A DNA stretch of 49,221 nt from CAMCHP01 sp036835325 (lineage in GTDB: Bacteria > Bacteroidota > Bacteroidia > Flavobacteriales_D > Sanyastnellaceae), in NCBI GenBank assembly GCA_036835325.1, contig DAITMF010000025.1, positions 1 through 49,221 on the forward strand, read 5' to 3'. Under the pieces are notes generated by a model, which did no database searches, was not told the DNA's origin, and saw only the letters and a program-made list of their open reading frames with translations. This document shows, in pieces, positions 26,544 to 34,572 of the stretch. The translations under genes and the position numbers were made by a program. The first letter of the stretch is position 1. Every line of letters starts with the position of its first letter.

Positions 26544-28598
26544 ATGACAGCGCTTTTGGAAAATTACGCCCTCGGTCGTTGGATCAGCGGCTCAGGCGAT
26601 GGCCAAACCTTGTTCAACGCCATTGACGGCTCTCCGGTAGCCCGCGCGAGCAGTGAAGGACTGGATTTTGAAGCCATGCTCACGTACGGCCGCGAAGTTG
26701 GTTCTCCTGCACTTGCAAAGATGACTTTTCAAGAGCGCGGACGGATGCTGAAGGCCCTAGCCATGCACCTGTCATCAAAGAAAGAACTGTTTTACGAAGT
26801 TTCATGGGCCACAGGCGCCACCCGTGCCGATAGCTGGATCGATATCGAAGGCGGCATTGGCAACCTCTTTGCCTACAGCAGCCTGCGTCGACAGTTTCCA
26901 GATTTACCCTACTGTGTCGATGGTGACCATGCCCCGCTCAGCAAAGGCGGTTCATTTATAGGTCACCACATCATGGTGCCAAAAGAGGGCGTTGCCATTC
27001 ATATCAATGCCTACAACTTCCCTATTTGGGGCATGTTGGAGAAAATTGCCGTGAACCTTCTGGCGGGTGTGCCGGCCATTGTCAAACCGGCCACCGTTAC
27101 GTCGTACCTTACCGAAGCCATGGTGCGCGAAATTCACACATCGGGTATACTCCCACCCGGAGCGCTTCAGTTGGTGTGCGGTTCGGCGCGGGGCATTCTC
27201 GACCATGTCGATTCGCAAGATGTTGTCACATTCACGGGTTCTGCAAGCACAGGTTTAATGCTGCGTTCGCATCCGCGAATTCTCGAAAAAGCTGTGCCTT
27301 TCAACATGGAAGCCGATTCATTGAATGCGGCTGTTTTGGGGATGGATGCCGCACCGGGAACCGAAGAGTTCGACCTCTTCATCAAAGAGGTTCGCAAGGA
27401 AATGACTGTAAAGTGCGGACAGAAATGCACCGCGATTCGGCGAATTATTGTCCCCGAAAACTACCTCGAAGACGTTGAAAAAGCCATCGCAGCTCAGCTT
27501 TCAAAAACCGTAATCGGTGATCCACGCCATGAGGGTGTTCGCATGGGCGCATTGGCCGGACGGGACCAGCTGGCTGATGTCAAGCAAAAACTGAACGAGC
27601 TTCTGGAAGAAAACGCCATCGTCTACGGCAGTGCTGACCAAGTGAATGTTGTTGGTGCCGATGCCGGAAAAGGAGCCTTCTTCTCACCTATTCTGCTGCG
27701 CAATGACCGGCCGTTCGAAAAAACGCGGGTTCACAACGTTGAGCCGTTCGGTCCGATTTCAACTATAATGCCTTACCGCAATGTTCATGAAGCCACCAAG
27801 CTCGTGAAAATGGGCAAAGGTTCACTGGTATGCTCCATGACAACGTTCGACGACAATGAAGCCCGTGATTTTGTTCTGGGCGCGGCTTCGCACCACGGCC
27901 GCATCCTTATCCTCAACCGCGAATCGGCGCCTGAAAGCACCGGACATGGTTCGCCGATGCCGATGCTCGTGCACGGCGGTCCCGGCCGCGCCGGAGGCGG
28001 TGAAGAAATGGGCGGAAAGCGCGGCGTGTACCACTACATGCAACGCACCGCGATTCAAGGCTCTCCCACCACCCTTTCGCACATCACACAGGTGTACCAG
28101 CAAGGCGCCAAGCAGATCGAATCAGAACCGCATGTATTCAGAAAGCACTTTGAAGACCTAAACATTGGCGACACCGTAACCACCCACAAGCACACCGTAA
28201 CCGAAACCGACATTGTCAATTTCGCCAATGTGAGCGGCGACAATTTCTACGCCCACATGGATACCACAAGCTTGGAGGGGACTTTATTCGAAGGTCGAGT
28301 TGCCCACGGCTATTTCGTTTTGGCCAAAGCCGCAGGCTTGTTCGTTGACCCAAAGAAAGGTCCGGTGCTCTTGAACTACGGAATCGACGAGTGCCGTTTC
28401 ATCAAACCTGTATACCCCGGTATGACCATCGGCGTGCGTCTCACTGTAAAAGAAAAAATAGCCCAAGAGAAGCGTTCTGAAGACGACATCGCCAAGGGAA
28501 TCGTTAAATTTAGAGTGGATGTATACGATGACACAGGTGAAACTGTGGCATTGGCAACCATTCTGACCATGGTGAAAAAACGCGATCAAAGCGCTTGA
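26544..28598 (+). CDS. paaZ: PaaZ: bifunctional oxepin-CoA hydrolase / semialdehyde dehydrogenase
   Basis: A 684-residue fusion enzyme of the phenylacetyl-CoA pathway. The N-terminal aldehyde dehydrogenase domain (about 1-530) has glutamate 256 (FNMEADSLNA) and cysteine 295 (KCGQKCTAIRR), the positions known as catalytic in E. coli PaaZ. The C-terminal MaoC-type hot-dog domain has the hydratase pair in SGDNFYAHMD (D566 and H571). It opens the oxepin-CoA ring and oxidises the aldehyde. No paaABCDE, paaG or paaK is in the window, only a PaaI-type thioesterase at 43604, so the pathway is either elsewhere or the enzyme acts alone. Its stop overlaps the ATG of the next gene by one base. Confidence 0.93.
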   Translation: MTALLENYALGRWISGSGDGQTLFNAIDGSPVARASSEGLDFEAMLTYGREVGSPALAKMTFQERGRMLKALAMHLSSKKELFYEVSWATGATRADSWIDIEGGIGNLFAYSSLRRQFPDLPYCVDGDHAPLSKGGSFIGHHIMVPKEGVAIHINAYNFPIWGMLEKIAVNLLAGVPAIVKPATVTSYLTEAMVREIHTSGILPPGALQLVCGSARGILDHVDSQDVVTFTGSASTGLMLRSHPRILEKAVPFNMEADSLNAAVLGMDAAPGTEEFDLFIKEVRKEMTVKCGQKCTAIRRIIVPENYLEDVEKAIAAQLSKTVIGDPRHEGVRMGALAGRDQLADVKQKLNELLEENAIVYGSADQVNVVGADAGKGAFFSPILLRNDRPFEKTRVHNVEPFGPISTIMPYRNVHEATKLVKMGKGSLVCSMTTFDDNEARDFVLGAASHHGRILILNRESAPESTGHGSPMPMLVHGGPGRAGGGEEMGGKRGVYHYMQRTAIQGSPTTLSHITQVYQQGAKQIESEPHVFRKHFEDLNIGDTVTTHKHTVTETDIVNFANVSGDNFYAHMDTTSLEGTLFEGRVAHGYFVLAKAAGLFVDPKKGPVLLNYGIDECRFIKPVYPGMTIGVRLTVKEKIAQEKRSEDDIAKGIVKFRVDVYDDTGETVALATILTMVKKRDQSA

Positions 28599-30073
28599 TG
28601 AAAGTACTTCGTTCAGCCATTTTCGTGGCGTGTTTGCTGTTGGGCAAATCGATGCTGGGACAAGGGCCTGTATTGAGCATGGACTCCCTTTTCACCGGTG
28701 AGCAACTGCGTCAAGACCTGAAAGACTTGAACCGGCTTTTACGCGAAGTGCACCCAAATCCGTGGGTGTACTGTGATGAAGCATCGTATCAAGCAGCGTT
28801 TGATTCGCTCCATGCTGACGTCGACGGAGGCATGAGTTACCAAGAATTCGGTATGCGGGTGAGTGAGCTGCTGTTTCTGCTGAAAGACAGCCATACCTTG
28901 GTCAACTACCAGCCTTTTTTGGCGCCATACCGCGCTGATGGAAAACGCTTTAGTGCGTTTTCGGTATACTCAAACGACAGTGTAATTTTTGTCAGAAAAG
29001 ATGCGCTAAAACTGCTTCCTCTTGGGTCAAAACTCATCGCAGTGAATGGTGTCGACGCACGTTTTTTGCACCAACAGGTAGGCCGTTTGGCCGTGCGCGA
29101 AGGCGATTCGCCGGTAGGCGTTCGCAGAGTCACCGATGAACTCTTCGCAAACTTTGTCGCCCTTCCCGCTCGCTACCGCGGCCAACACGCCGATGTTCAA
29201 ATCGAAACCATCGAGGGCAAAACAAAGGTTGTTCGTTATCCATTAAAGAACGCACGCGACCTCTGGCGCATCAAACGCGATGCCGAGGATGCCGTGCACG
29301 AACTTCGTTTCTATGACGGAGGAAAACGCGCGGTGGTGCGCATTGGGTCTTTTGACTACCGCGGCGGCGGTCACTACGACCGCTTCTTAAAAAAATCATT
29401 CAAAGCCATTAAAAAGTCGGGAGCCACCGATGTGGCCATCGACCTGCGTTACAACACCGGCGGCCGCAGTAACCGTGTTGAAGAGTTGTTTACCTACCTC
29501 ACGGCCAGTGATAGCTTGATTGTGCCCAAGAACTTGGTCGCCAAGCAGAGTGATGCTTCGTACCGCCGTTTTGAATCGGAGTTTAAGCAATGGCAGCGGA
29601 AACTGTTTCGATTACTTACACCAAAATCATCAGAGAACCGCTACTACTTGCACATTGCCGAAATGGCCGTAGGTGAAATGGATACGGTGTACTTCTCACA
29701 AGCACGTGCTGCAAGCCGCCGCAACTTCTTCTCAGGGAATGTAGCCCTTTTCACCAATGGATTGAGCGGTTCGGCAAGTGCCAATTTCACCGCAACTTAC
29801 CGGAAATTCAACTTGGGCCCCATTTACGGGGAGCCCTGTTTGGGGCCGATCAATGGAACTTGGGGCAATCCGGTACCTGTTCGCCTTAAAAACTCACAGT
29901 TGCCATTGCTCATCTCGTCACTCCGGTTCAACCTTGATGACCGATTTGACTACCGCTCAACGGAAGCAATTCCTGTAACGCACAAGGTCGCCATCGCTGG
30001 CGAAGACTTCGCCAATGATCGCGACCCTGTCATCGAGCAATGGTTGCTCGACTGTCAGTTGCAAGGCAGGTAG
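28598..30073 (+). CDS. S41-family peptidase-like exported protein
   Basis: A 491-residue exported protein with signal peptide MKVLRSAIFVACLLLGKSML. The N-terminal helical part (LRQDLKDLNRLLREVHPNPW, then LLKDSHTLVNY) and the C-terminal catalytic-type core (AIDLRYNTGGRSN, FTNGLSGSASANF) match the S41 (tail-specific/C-terminal processing) peptidase family. The serine in SGSAS is the likely nucleophile. The usual catalytic lysine is not obvious, so activity is uncertain. Start 28598 (ATG overlapping the paaZ stop as TGATG) is preferred to a TTG three bases earlier. It may be co-transcribed with paaZ. Its 3' end overlaps the convergent TraB-type gene by 19 bases. Confidence 0.8.
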   Translation: MKVLRSAIFVACLLLGKSMLGQGPVLSMDSLFTGEQLRQDLKDLNRLLREVHPNPWVYCDEASYQAAFDSLHADVDGGMSYQEFGMRVSELLFLLKDSHTLVNYQPFLAPYRADGKRFSAFSVYSNDSVIFVRKDALKLLPLGSKLIAVNGVDARFLHQQVGRLAVREGDSPVGVRRVTDELFANFVALPARYRGQHADVQIETIEGKTKVVRYPLKNARDLWRIKRDAEDAVHELRFYDGGKRAVVRIGSFDYRGGGHYDRFLKKSFKAIKKSGATDVAIDLRYNTGGRSNRVEELFTYLTASDSLIVPKNLVAKQSDASYRRFESEFKQWQRKLFRLLTPKSSENRYYLHIAEMAVGEMDTVYFSQARAASRRNFFSGNVALFTNGLSGSASANFTATYRKFNLGPIYGEPCLGPINGTWGNPVPVRLKNSQLPLLISSLRFNLDDRFDYRSTEAIPVTHKVAIAGEDFANDRDPVIEQWLLDCQLQGR

Positions 30074-30942
30074 TTCACCGGCTTCACGGCGTATCCTGAT
30101 TCTTTGAGCAGTTCAATCAATCCTTCTTCGCCGGCAAGGTGCAACGCGCCGACAGCGCAAAACACCGATTCGCCCGATTCGATGAGCTTGAGCAAACGCT
30201 CGTGCATGGTTTTGTTGCGGTTCACCACCAAAACACCTTCGGCGCTTGAGGTAAAACGGTTGTCGTTGTAAAGAGACTCCATGCAGTCAAGATCGGCCTT
30301 TGTGTAGCAGGCTTTCATCTTATCCATCAATTCATCTTCGTCTTGGTCAATCGACTCTAGCAACATTTGGGCTTGTTCTTCCAATGATATGCCATCAATG
30401 GCACCCAACTGTTCGTCAAGGGTTTCAAGCGGCTGAATCTTCAATCCTGAAGCTTTGGCCGACTGCTGCAAGCGGGCATCCACGACCTCTCCAATATCGG
30501 TTGTTCCGAGCGCAGTGCGCTCGCCAATTTGCATCACAGTGGCCATGATCCAAAACGGCTTGAACGACTCCATTTGTGCCGCCATCGGCCCGAGTTTTTC
30601 TTCGAGATAAGCCTTTACCTTGGCATATTCTTCAACCGTGTAAAGCGCTGAAAGCGAAGTGTTCAGCATGAGCATCTTCATGGCCAACTCAGGAGTGGGC
30701 TGAACGTCTTCCATGTTGAGTTCACCTGAAAATGTGGTGCACTTGGCAACATAGCCTGACAATTTGGCTTCGCACGCATTGAACCCGGGTTCGTTGATGT
30801 GCATGGTGCCATAAACGTACGACGGTCGTTCATTCCCTTTGCTGATCTCAAAAAGCAAGGTCTTTTGGGCCGTTGCCGAGTGGCCAACAACAAGCAGCAC
30901 TGCGGCTGCAATCGATGATCTGAGGTTTTTTGCAATGTTCAT
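30055..30942 (-). CDS. TraB/PrgY/GumN family protein in the cobalamin operon
   Basis: A 295-residue exported protein with signal peptide ending SATAQ. Family signatures are SYVYGTMHINEPG near residue 40 and FCAVGALHLAGEEGLIELL near the C-terminus; these GxxH elements bind metal in the related Tiki proteases. The gene starts five bases after the DUF5074 gene, so it appears to be the third gene of the cobalamin-riboswitch operon. A role in B12 uptake or in processing of a cell-surface protein is inferred only from position. Confidence 0.85.
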   Translation of the reverse strand: MNIAKNLRSSIAAAVLLVVGHSATAQKTLLFEISKGNERPSYVYGTMHINEPGFNACEAKLSGYVAKCTTFSGELNMEDVQPTPELAMKMLMLNTSLSALYTVEEYAKVKAYLEEKLGPMAAQMESFKPFWIMATVMQIGERTALGTTDIGEVVDARLQQSAKASGLKIQPLETLDEQLGAIDGISLEEQAQMLLESIDQDEDELMDKMKACYTKADLDCMESLYNDNRFTSSAEGVLVVNRNKTMHERLLKLIESGESVFCAVGALHLAGEEGLIELLKESGYAVKPVNYLPCN

Positions 30943-30947
30943 AGCGC

Positions 30948-32009
30948 TTAATTTCTGAATTGCAGAGCGATAGGTGCTATGCCTACGTTCAGTGTTTCCC
31001 TCAACTCACCCTGTGCGCTGTAAACGTAAACCACGTCGTTGCTCACGTAATCAGGCGACGATGAAAGGTAAATTTCACCGGTTGTCGGATGCACGCCAAT
31101 TGCTCTGAAGTCACCAATTTCAATAGGCCCTGCAGAAAGCGTGCCTGAATTTACGCCAACGGTAGAAAGTCCGCCGTTAACGACATACAATTGCGTGCGG
31201 TCGGCGTTGGCCGCCATGTGTGTAGGATGATCACCGTTTTGGCCAATGGTAAACTGCGCCGAAACGGTATGTAAAGCACCATCGATGCGCATTAATCGGG
31301 CATCGGTCTCGTTGACGATGTTCCAGTTCTCGTCGTACTCCACTGCCCCGGCACAAAGCACCCAAACGTTGTTTTGGTAATCAACTTCAAGCGCAACCGG
31401 ACGATCGCCTACCGTTACTGTGGCTACCACTTCGTCATTGATCGGGTTGATTACAGTCACGGTGTTGTCTTGCAGCCATCCACCACTGTTCGCTACGAAG
31501 ACGAAGCTGCCGTTGTAGGCGATTTCTTCGGGGCCATTCCCTGCGGGGATGGTGCCCGTAATGGTGTTGTTCCCGGGGTTGAAAGTTAACACCTCGCCCG
31601 CCATGCTGCCGTTTGAAATGTACCCTTTGGCACTATTGATCACAAGGATGTCGCGTGGATAATCGCACCCGGTGATTGTACCGATGCGTTCAAAAGTTGA
31701 CGGATTGACGACTTCCACTTTCTGGCTGTTGTTCACCACGGCGTAGCCCCTTCCGTTGAATTCACGGTAGCTTTGGAGCACATCGCCGAGTGAAACACCG
31801 TTGGCTGCCTGAAAAAGGTTGTTGCGCACACTGCCGTCATCGCCAAGCCAATGCAGCGTAGCGTTGTTTTGGTTGAAGCTGCCCTCGCAGGCCACCACCA
31901 TTCCTGAAGTAATTACCGGGTCGGGTACCTCAATGTCGTTGTCGTCATCGCGTTTGCACGCACCCAGCACGAGGGCTAGCCCCAGAGAGAAGAGAAGTAT
32001 TTTTTTCAT
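30948..32009 (-). CDS. DUF5074-like beta-propeller lipoprotein beside the cobalamin receptor
   Basis: A 353-residue lipoprotein (MKKILLFSLGLALVLGAC; cysteine at position 18) followed by an aspartate-rich stretch and a YncE-like beta-propeller. It shows repeats such as EVVNPSTFERIGTI, VTVINPINDEVVATVTVGDR and NRIWV-like NVWVLCAGA. Proteins of this type are commonly encoded directly behind B12-type TonB receptors in Bacteroidota. It overlaps the receptor stop by four bases. It probably sits on the outer membrane surface and could help capture cobalamin; that is inference. Confidence 0.82.
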   Translation of the reverse strand: MKKILLFSLGLALVLGACKRDDDNDIEVPDPVITSGMVVACEGSFNQNNATLHWLGDDGSVRNNLFQAANGVSLGDVLQSYREFNGRGYAVVNNSQKVEVVNPSTFERIGTITGCDYPRDILVINSAKGYISNGSMAGEVLTFNPGNNTITGTIPAGNGPEEIAYNGSFVFVANSGGWLQDNTVTVINPINDEVVATVTVGDRPVALEVDYQNNVWVLCAGAVEYDENWNIVNETDARLMRIDGALHTVSAQFTIGQNGDHPTHMAANADRTQLYVVNGGLSTVGVNSGTLSAGPIEIGDFRAIGVHPTTGEIYLSSSPDYVSNDVVYVYSAQGELRETLNVGIAPIALQFRN

Positions 32010-33922
32010 GGTGAATTTGGTTTGTAGAGTCGAATAGGGTTGTCAATCAATTTCCATTGCAAACGCAAGCTGGCAATACGACCGGGGGTGGCAAACGCGG
32101 CAATGCGGTGATCCATCACGTCGCCCATGTTTTGAACAACAGCTGAAATGCATAACTCTGAGTCGTTTACCCGAAGTTGAACACCGGCCATTGCATCGGC
32201 CATAAGCACAGCATCTTGTGCGCCTTTAACGGAGTTCATCCGTTCAGGTTTCCATTCATTGGCGGTGTAGCGCAGTGCAAGCGACAAAAACCAACCATTT
32301 TGCAGATAGGCCGCGCTCAGCCTGCTTTGTAATTCAGGAAAAAATCGTGACTCAAGGTCTGACAATCCGCTGTTGTGCTGGGCGTTTACGTCGGTGGTGT
32401 AACGCATCTGTCCTGATGGGGAAATCCGGTGGCGCATTTCGCCGCGTACATGTGCACCGGTGCTGCTGACTTCGCGCACATTGAGCGCCTGCAAGCCGTC
32501 AAAACCGGTAGTCCATACAATCATATTTTGCATTTCCTGATGGTACACTAAGAAAAAATAATCAACTGAAAACGCATCCTTTACAGTGCTTTTCTTCCAC
32601 CCTAGGTCGAATGCCATACCGTCTTCCGGTGCGAGGTGGAGATTGCCGCCGGGCGTCCAAAACAACTCGTTCAAATCGGGGTACCTAAACACCCGTCGAA
32701 CCTGTGCCATGAGCTTCCCCCCGATTAACTGTCGCCCCAAACGCAGCTCGGGGACAGGAACGGCTGCGCCTTGGCCACCATCCATTCGAAATGCGGCCTC
32801 CCCCATCCATCCCCCAAAAACATAACGTCCAAACGCCGAAGCACCCGAAAGCAAACGGCGCGCTCCATCGGGATGCGACCCCGATCGCGCCGTTTCATCG
32901 CTCAACGACGCCGAGAAACGGTAGCTGAGATTCTTGTACTCACTTGAATACGTGAGATTTGCGTAATTGCGAATGGCTGTAATTCGCGAGTCAATCGAAG
33001 GCGCTGCATCGGCTGCATTGCGCACGGTGAAGCGTTGCCCTTCGGCCGATCGGCCCAAAGTGAGGTCGAAAACACCCGCTTCGGTGGCGTACTGTGCATT
33101 TCCGGTGAGGCGAATGAGCGAATCGCGCTGTACATCAAACGATTGTCCGAAACTTCCCAAAATTTCAGGAAGCTCCAATACCGAACGTTGGAGCCAAACT
33201 GCTGTATTGAGTTTAAGCCGGTGGCCGGCATCGATGCGCACCTGGGTCATTAGCGCATCGCGGCTGAAGGCGTTGTGCTCTTGGGTGCGCTCCGGAGCTC
33301 CGGCCATGTAAGGGTCGTTGTACCGAAATCGGTTCTCAGCGCGGTCGCGCTGGTAGCGTGATGAAACGGTAATCTTCGATGTGGGCCGTAAGGTCAAACC
33401 CGCCCAGTTGCGCAAGTTCAACAGGTTGTCATAGCCCGCACCCAACACAAGACCAACAGACTTGGGCGCACCAAGATGAAGCCTTCCGGCTGCGGCTCCG
33501 GCAGGAAGGTCACTCGTGAGCGCGCCGCTTTGTGTGCGCGTTGCCTCGGCTACACTCGCCGGAAGCGCAGACAAATCGGTGAGTCCTAAGCTTGCGCTGT
33601 GAATGGGCATACCGTTCCATGTTACAGCAAAGTGATCAGCCGATAATCCACGCAAAGCTCCGGTGATGAGCGATCCGTAACCGCCGTATTGCCTCAAATT
33701 TAAGGTGCTCCCAGCCGCCAGCAACTCGCCTGCCGACGCACCCGGCAAAGCCACTACGAGCAGCGAATCGGCCGCGAATGACGCAAACGCGCCCACGTCG
33801 TGTAGCGGGGCTACGACTTCAGCGGTGTGCAGTTCAACCGGTGTGACCTGCGCACTGAGCACGTGACCACCGAAAAATGCACACGCAACCGCTCCAAAAC
33901 GAACAGTGTGGTTTATTCGCAT
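32006..33922 (-). CDS. TonB-dependent receptor, probably for cobalamin (BtuB-like)
   Basis: A 638-residue outer-membrane receptor. A signal peptide (ending VLSAQ) is followed by a TonB plug domain (residues about 55-150: TLNLRQYGGYGSLITGALRG, FAVTWNGMPIHSASLGL) and a beta-barrel ending in an aromatic-rich strand. It has no CarboxypepD-type N-terminal extension. It lies 44 bases after a cobalamin riboswitch, and DUF5074 and TraB-type genes follow without gaps, so its substrate is most likely B12 or a precursor. btuF, btuC and btuD are not in the window. Confidence 0.9.
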   Translation of the reverse strand: MRINHTVRFGAVACAFFGGHVLSAQVTPVELHTAEVVAPLHDVGAFASFAADSLLVVALPGASAGELLAAGSTLNLRQYGGYGSLITGALRGLSADHFAVTWNGMPIHSASLGLTDLSALPASVAEATRTQSGALTSDLPAGAAAGRLHLGAPKSVGLVLGAGYDNLLNLRNWAGLTLRPTSKITVSSRYQRDRAENRFRYNDPYMAGAPERTQEHNAFSRDALMTQVRIDAGHRLKLNTAVWLQRSVLELPEILGSFGQSFDVQRDSLIRLTGNAQYATEAGVFDLTLGRSAEGQRFTVRNAADAAPSIDSRITAIRNYANLTYSSEYKNLSYRFSASLSDETARSGSHPDGARRLLSGASAFGRYVFGGWMGEAAFRMDGGQGAAVPVPELRLGRQLIGGKLMAQVRRVFRYPDLNELFWTPGGNLHLAPEDGMAFDLGWKKSTVKDAFSVDYFFLVYHQEMQNMIVWTTGFDGLQALNVREVSSTGAHVRGEMRHRISPSGQMRYTTDVNAQHNSGLSDLESRFFPELQSRLSAAYLQNGWFLSLALRYTANEWKPERMNSVKGAQDAVLMADAMAGVQLRVNDSELCISAVVQNMGDVMDHRIAAFATPGRIASLRLQWKLIDNPIRLYKPNSP

Positions 33923-33965
33923 ACTTCCTGGATGGTCTGCACCGGACCGTCATTTGGGTTAATGC

Positions 33966-34136
33966 GTAAGGCAGGTCTTCTGACTTGTCTCGGCGATCCG
34001 CGCCTTCCCGGTTTCCCAGTGGCAAAGAGTGCGGGGCCTTTAGTGAGACTTACAGCTGCGGGCACAGTTCAGGAGTTCCACCTGATTCCCGTTTTCATTC
34101 ATTTCGTTTGCACGGCGAAATGAACACCTTAGGCGC
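33966..34136 (-). promoter_or_regulatory. Cobalamin (B12) riboswitch
   Basis: On the minus strand the leader of the TonB receptor carries the conserved cobalamin core: ACGGGAATCAGGTGGAACTC near the 5' half, then TGCCCGCAGCTGTAAG and, near the 3' end, AGTCAGAAGACCTGCC. It is expected to switch off the receptor operon when adenosylcobalamin is plentiful. No clear terminator follows before the start codon, so translation control is likely. End coordinates are approximate. Confidence 0.93.
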
Positions 34137-34138
34137 TT

Positions 34139-34146
34139 CAAAGGTA
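34139..34146 (-). promoter_or_regulatory. -7 box for the cobalamin-riboswitch transcript
   Basis: A perfect TACCTTTG on the minus strand directly precedes the riboswitch. The -33 element is weak: a TTC lies 23 bases upstream. Confidence 0.6.
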
Positions 34147-34249
34147 GGCAGAATACTTCAATGCCGGTTGAACAGAGCTCAAGTTTCAGCTGCAAATTAA
34201 TTTTAACGAACTGAATGCGTGTGTATTAAAAATATTTTAGCCGCATCAC

Positions 34250-34282
34250 TTGGAAATGCCGTTTTCTTTTCGCCTACCTTTG
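34250..34282 (+). promoter_or_regulatory. Promoter for the SAM-riboswitch transcript
   Basis: TTG (34250-34252) and a perfect TACCTTTG (34275-34282) are separated by 22 bases. The box lies 20 bases before the riboswitch. Confidence 0.65.
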
Positions 34283-34302
34283 CAGAAGTTCTTTGCAGCA
34301 CA

Positions 34303-34410
34303 CACTTATCACGAAAGGTGGAGGGATTAGGCCCTGTGAAACCTTGGCAACCTGGTCGGTAACGACAAAGGTGCCAACTCCTACTCTGAGCAATCAGAGA
34401 AAGATAAGCG
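34303..34410 (+). promoter_or_regulatory. SAM-I (S-box) riboswitch
   Basis: The classical S-box core is present: CTTATCACGAAAGGTGGAGG at the 5' end, GGCCCTGTGAAACCTTGGCA in the middle, then AAGGTGCCAACTCC and AGAAAGATAAG closing helix P1 (34305-34310 with 34403-34408). A terminator follows at 34450. It should turn off the two downstream methionine-pathway genes when S-adenosylmethionine is high. Confidence 0.96.
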
Positions 34411-34449
34411 CGTAAGCGACTTGTAATGAAGTTCTAGAGATCATACACG

Positions 34450-34480
34450 TCCCTTTCGGCTTATCCGGAAGGGATTTTTT
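34450..34480 (+). terminator. Riboswitch-controlled terminator
   Basis: TCCCTTTCGG (34450-34459) pairs with CCGGAAGGGA (34465-34474, one G-U pair), followed by six T. GCTTATC at 34459-34465, across its loop, is complementary to GATAAGC at 34403-34409, the 3' strand of the riboswitch P1, which supplies the antiterminator pairing. Confidence 0.9.
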
Positions 34481-34572
34481 GTTTGTGGTAACCCCACGGC
34501 AAATTAGACCAACCGGAAGTGGATATCGATGATGTGGTGCGAATGTTTAACCATTAAAACATCCGTAACACG

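Noticed and set aside
34496..34558. A short open stretch ending DQPEVDIDDVVRMFNH before the transsulfuration gene
   Set aside because: It has no start codon of its own after the preceding stop, and lies in the SAM-controlled leader. It could be a gene remnant but cannot be supported.
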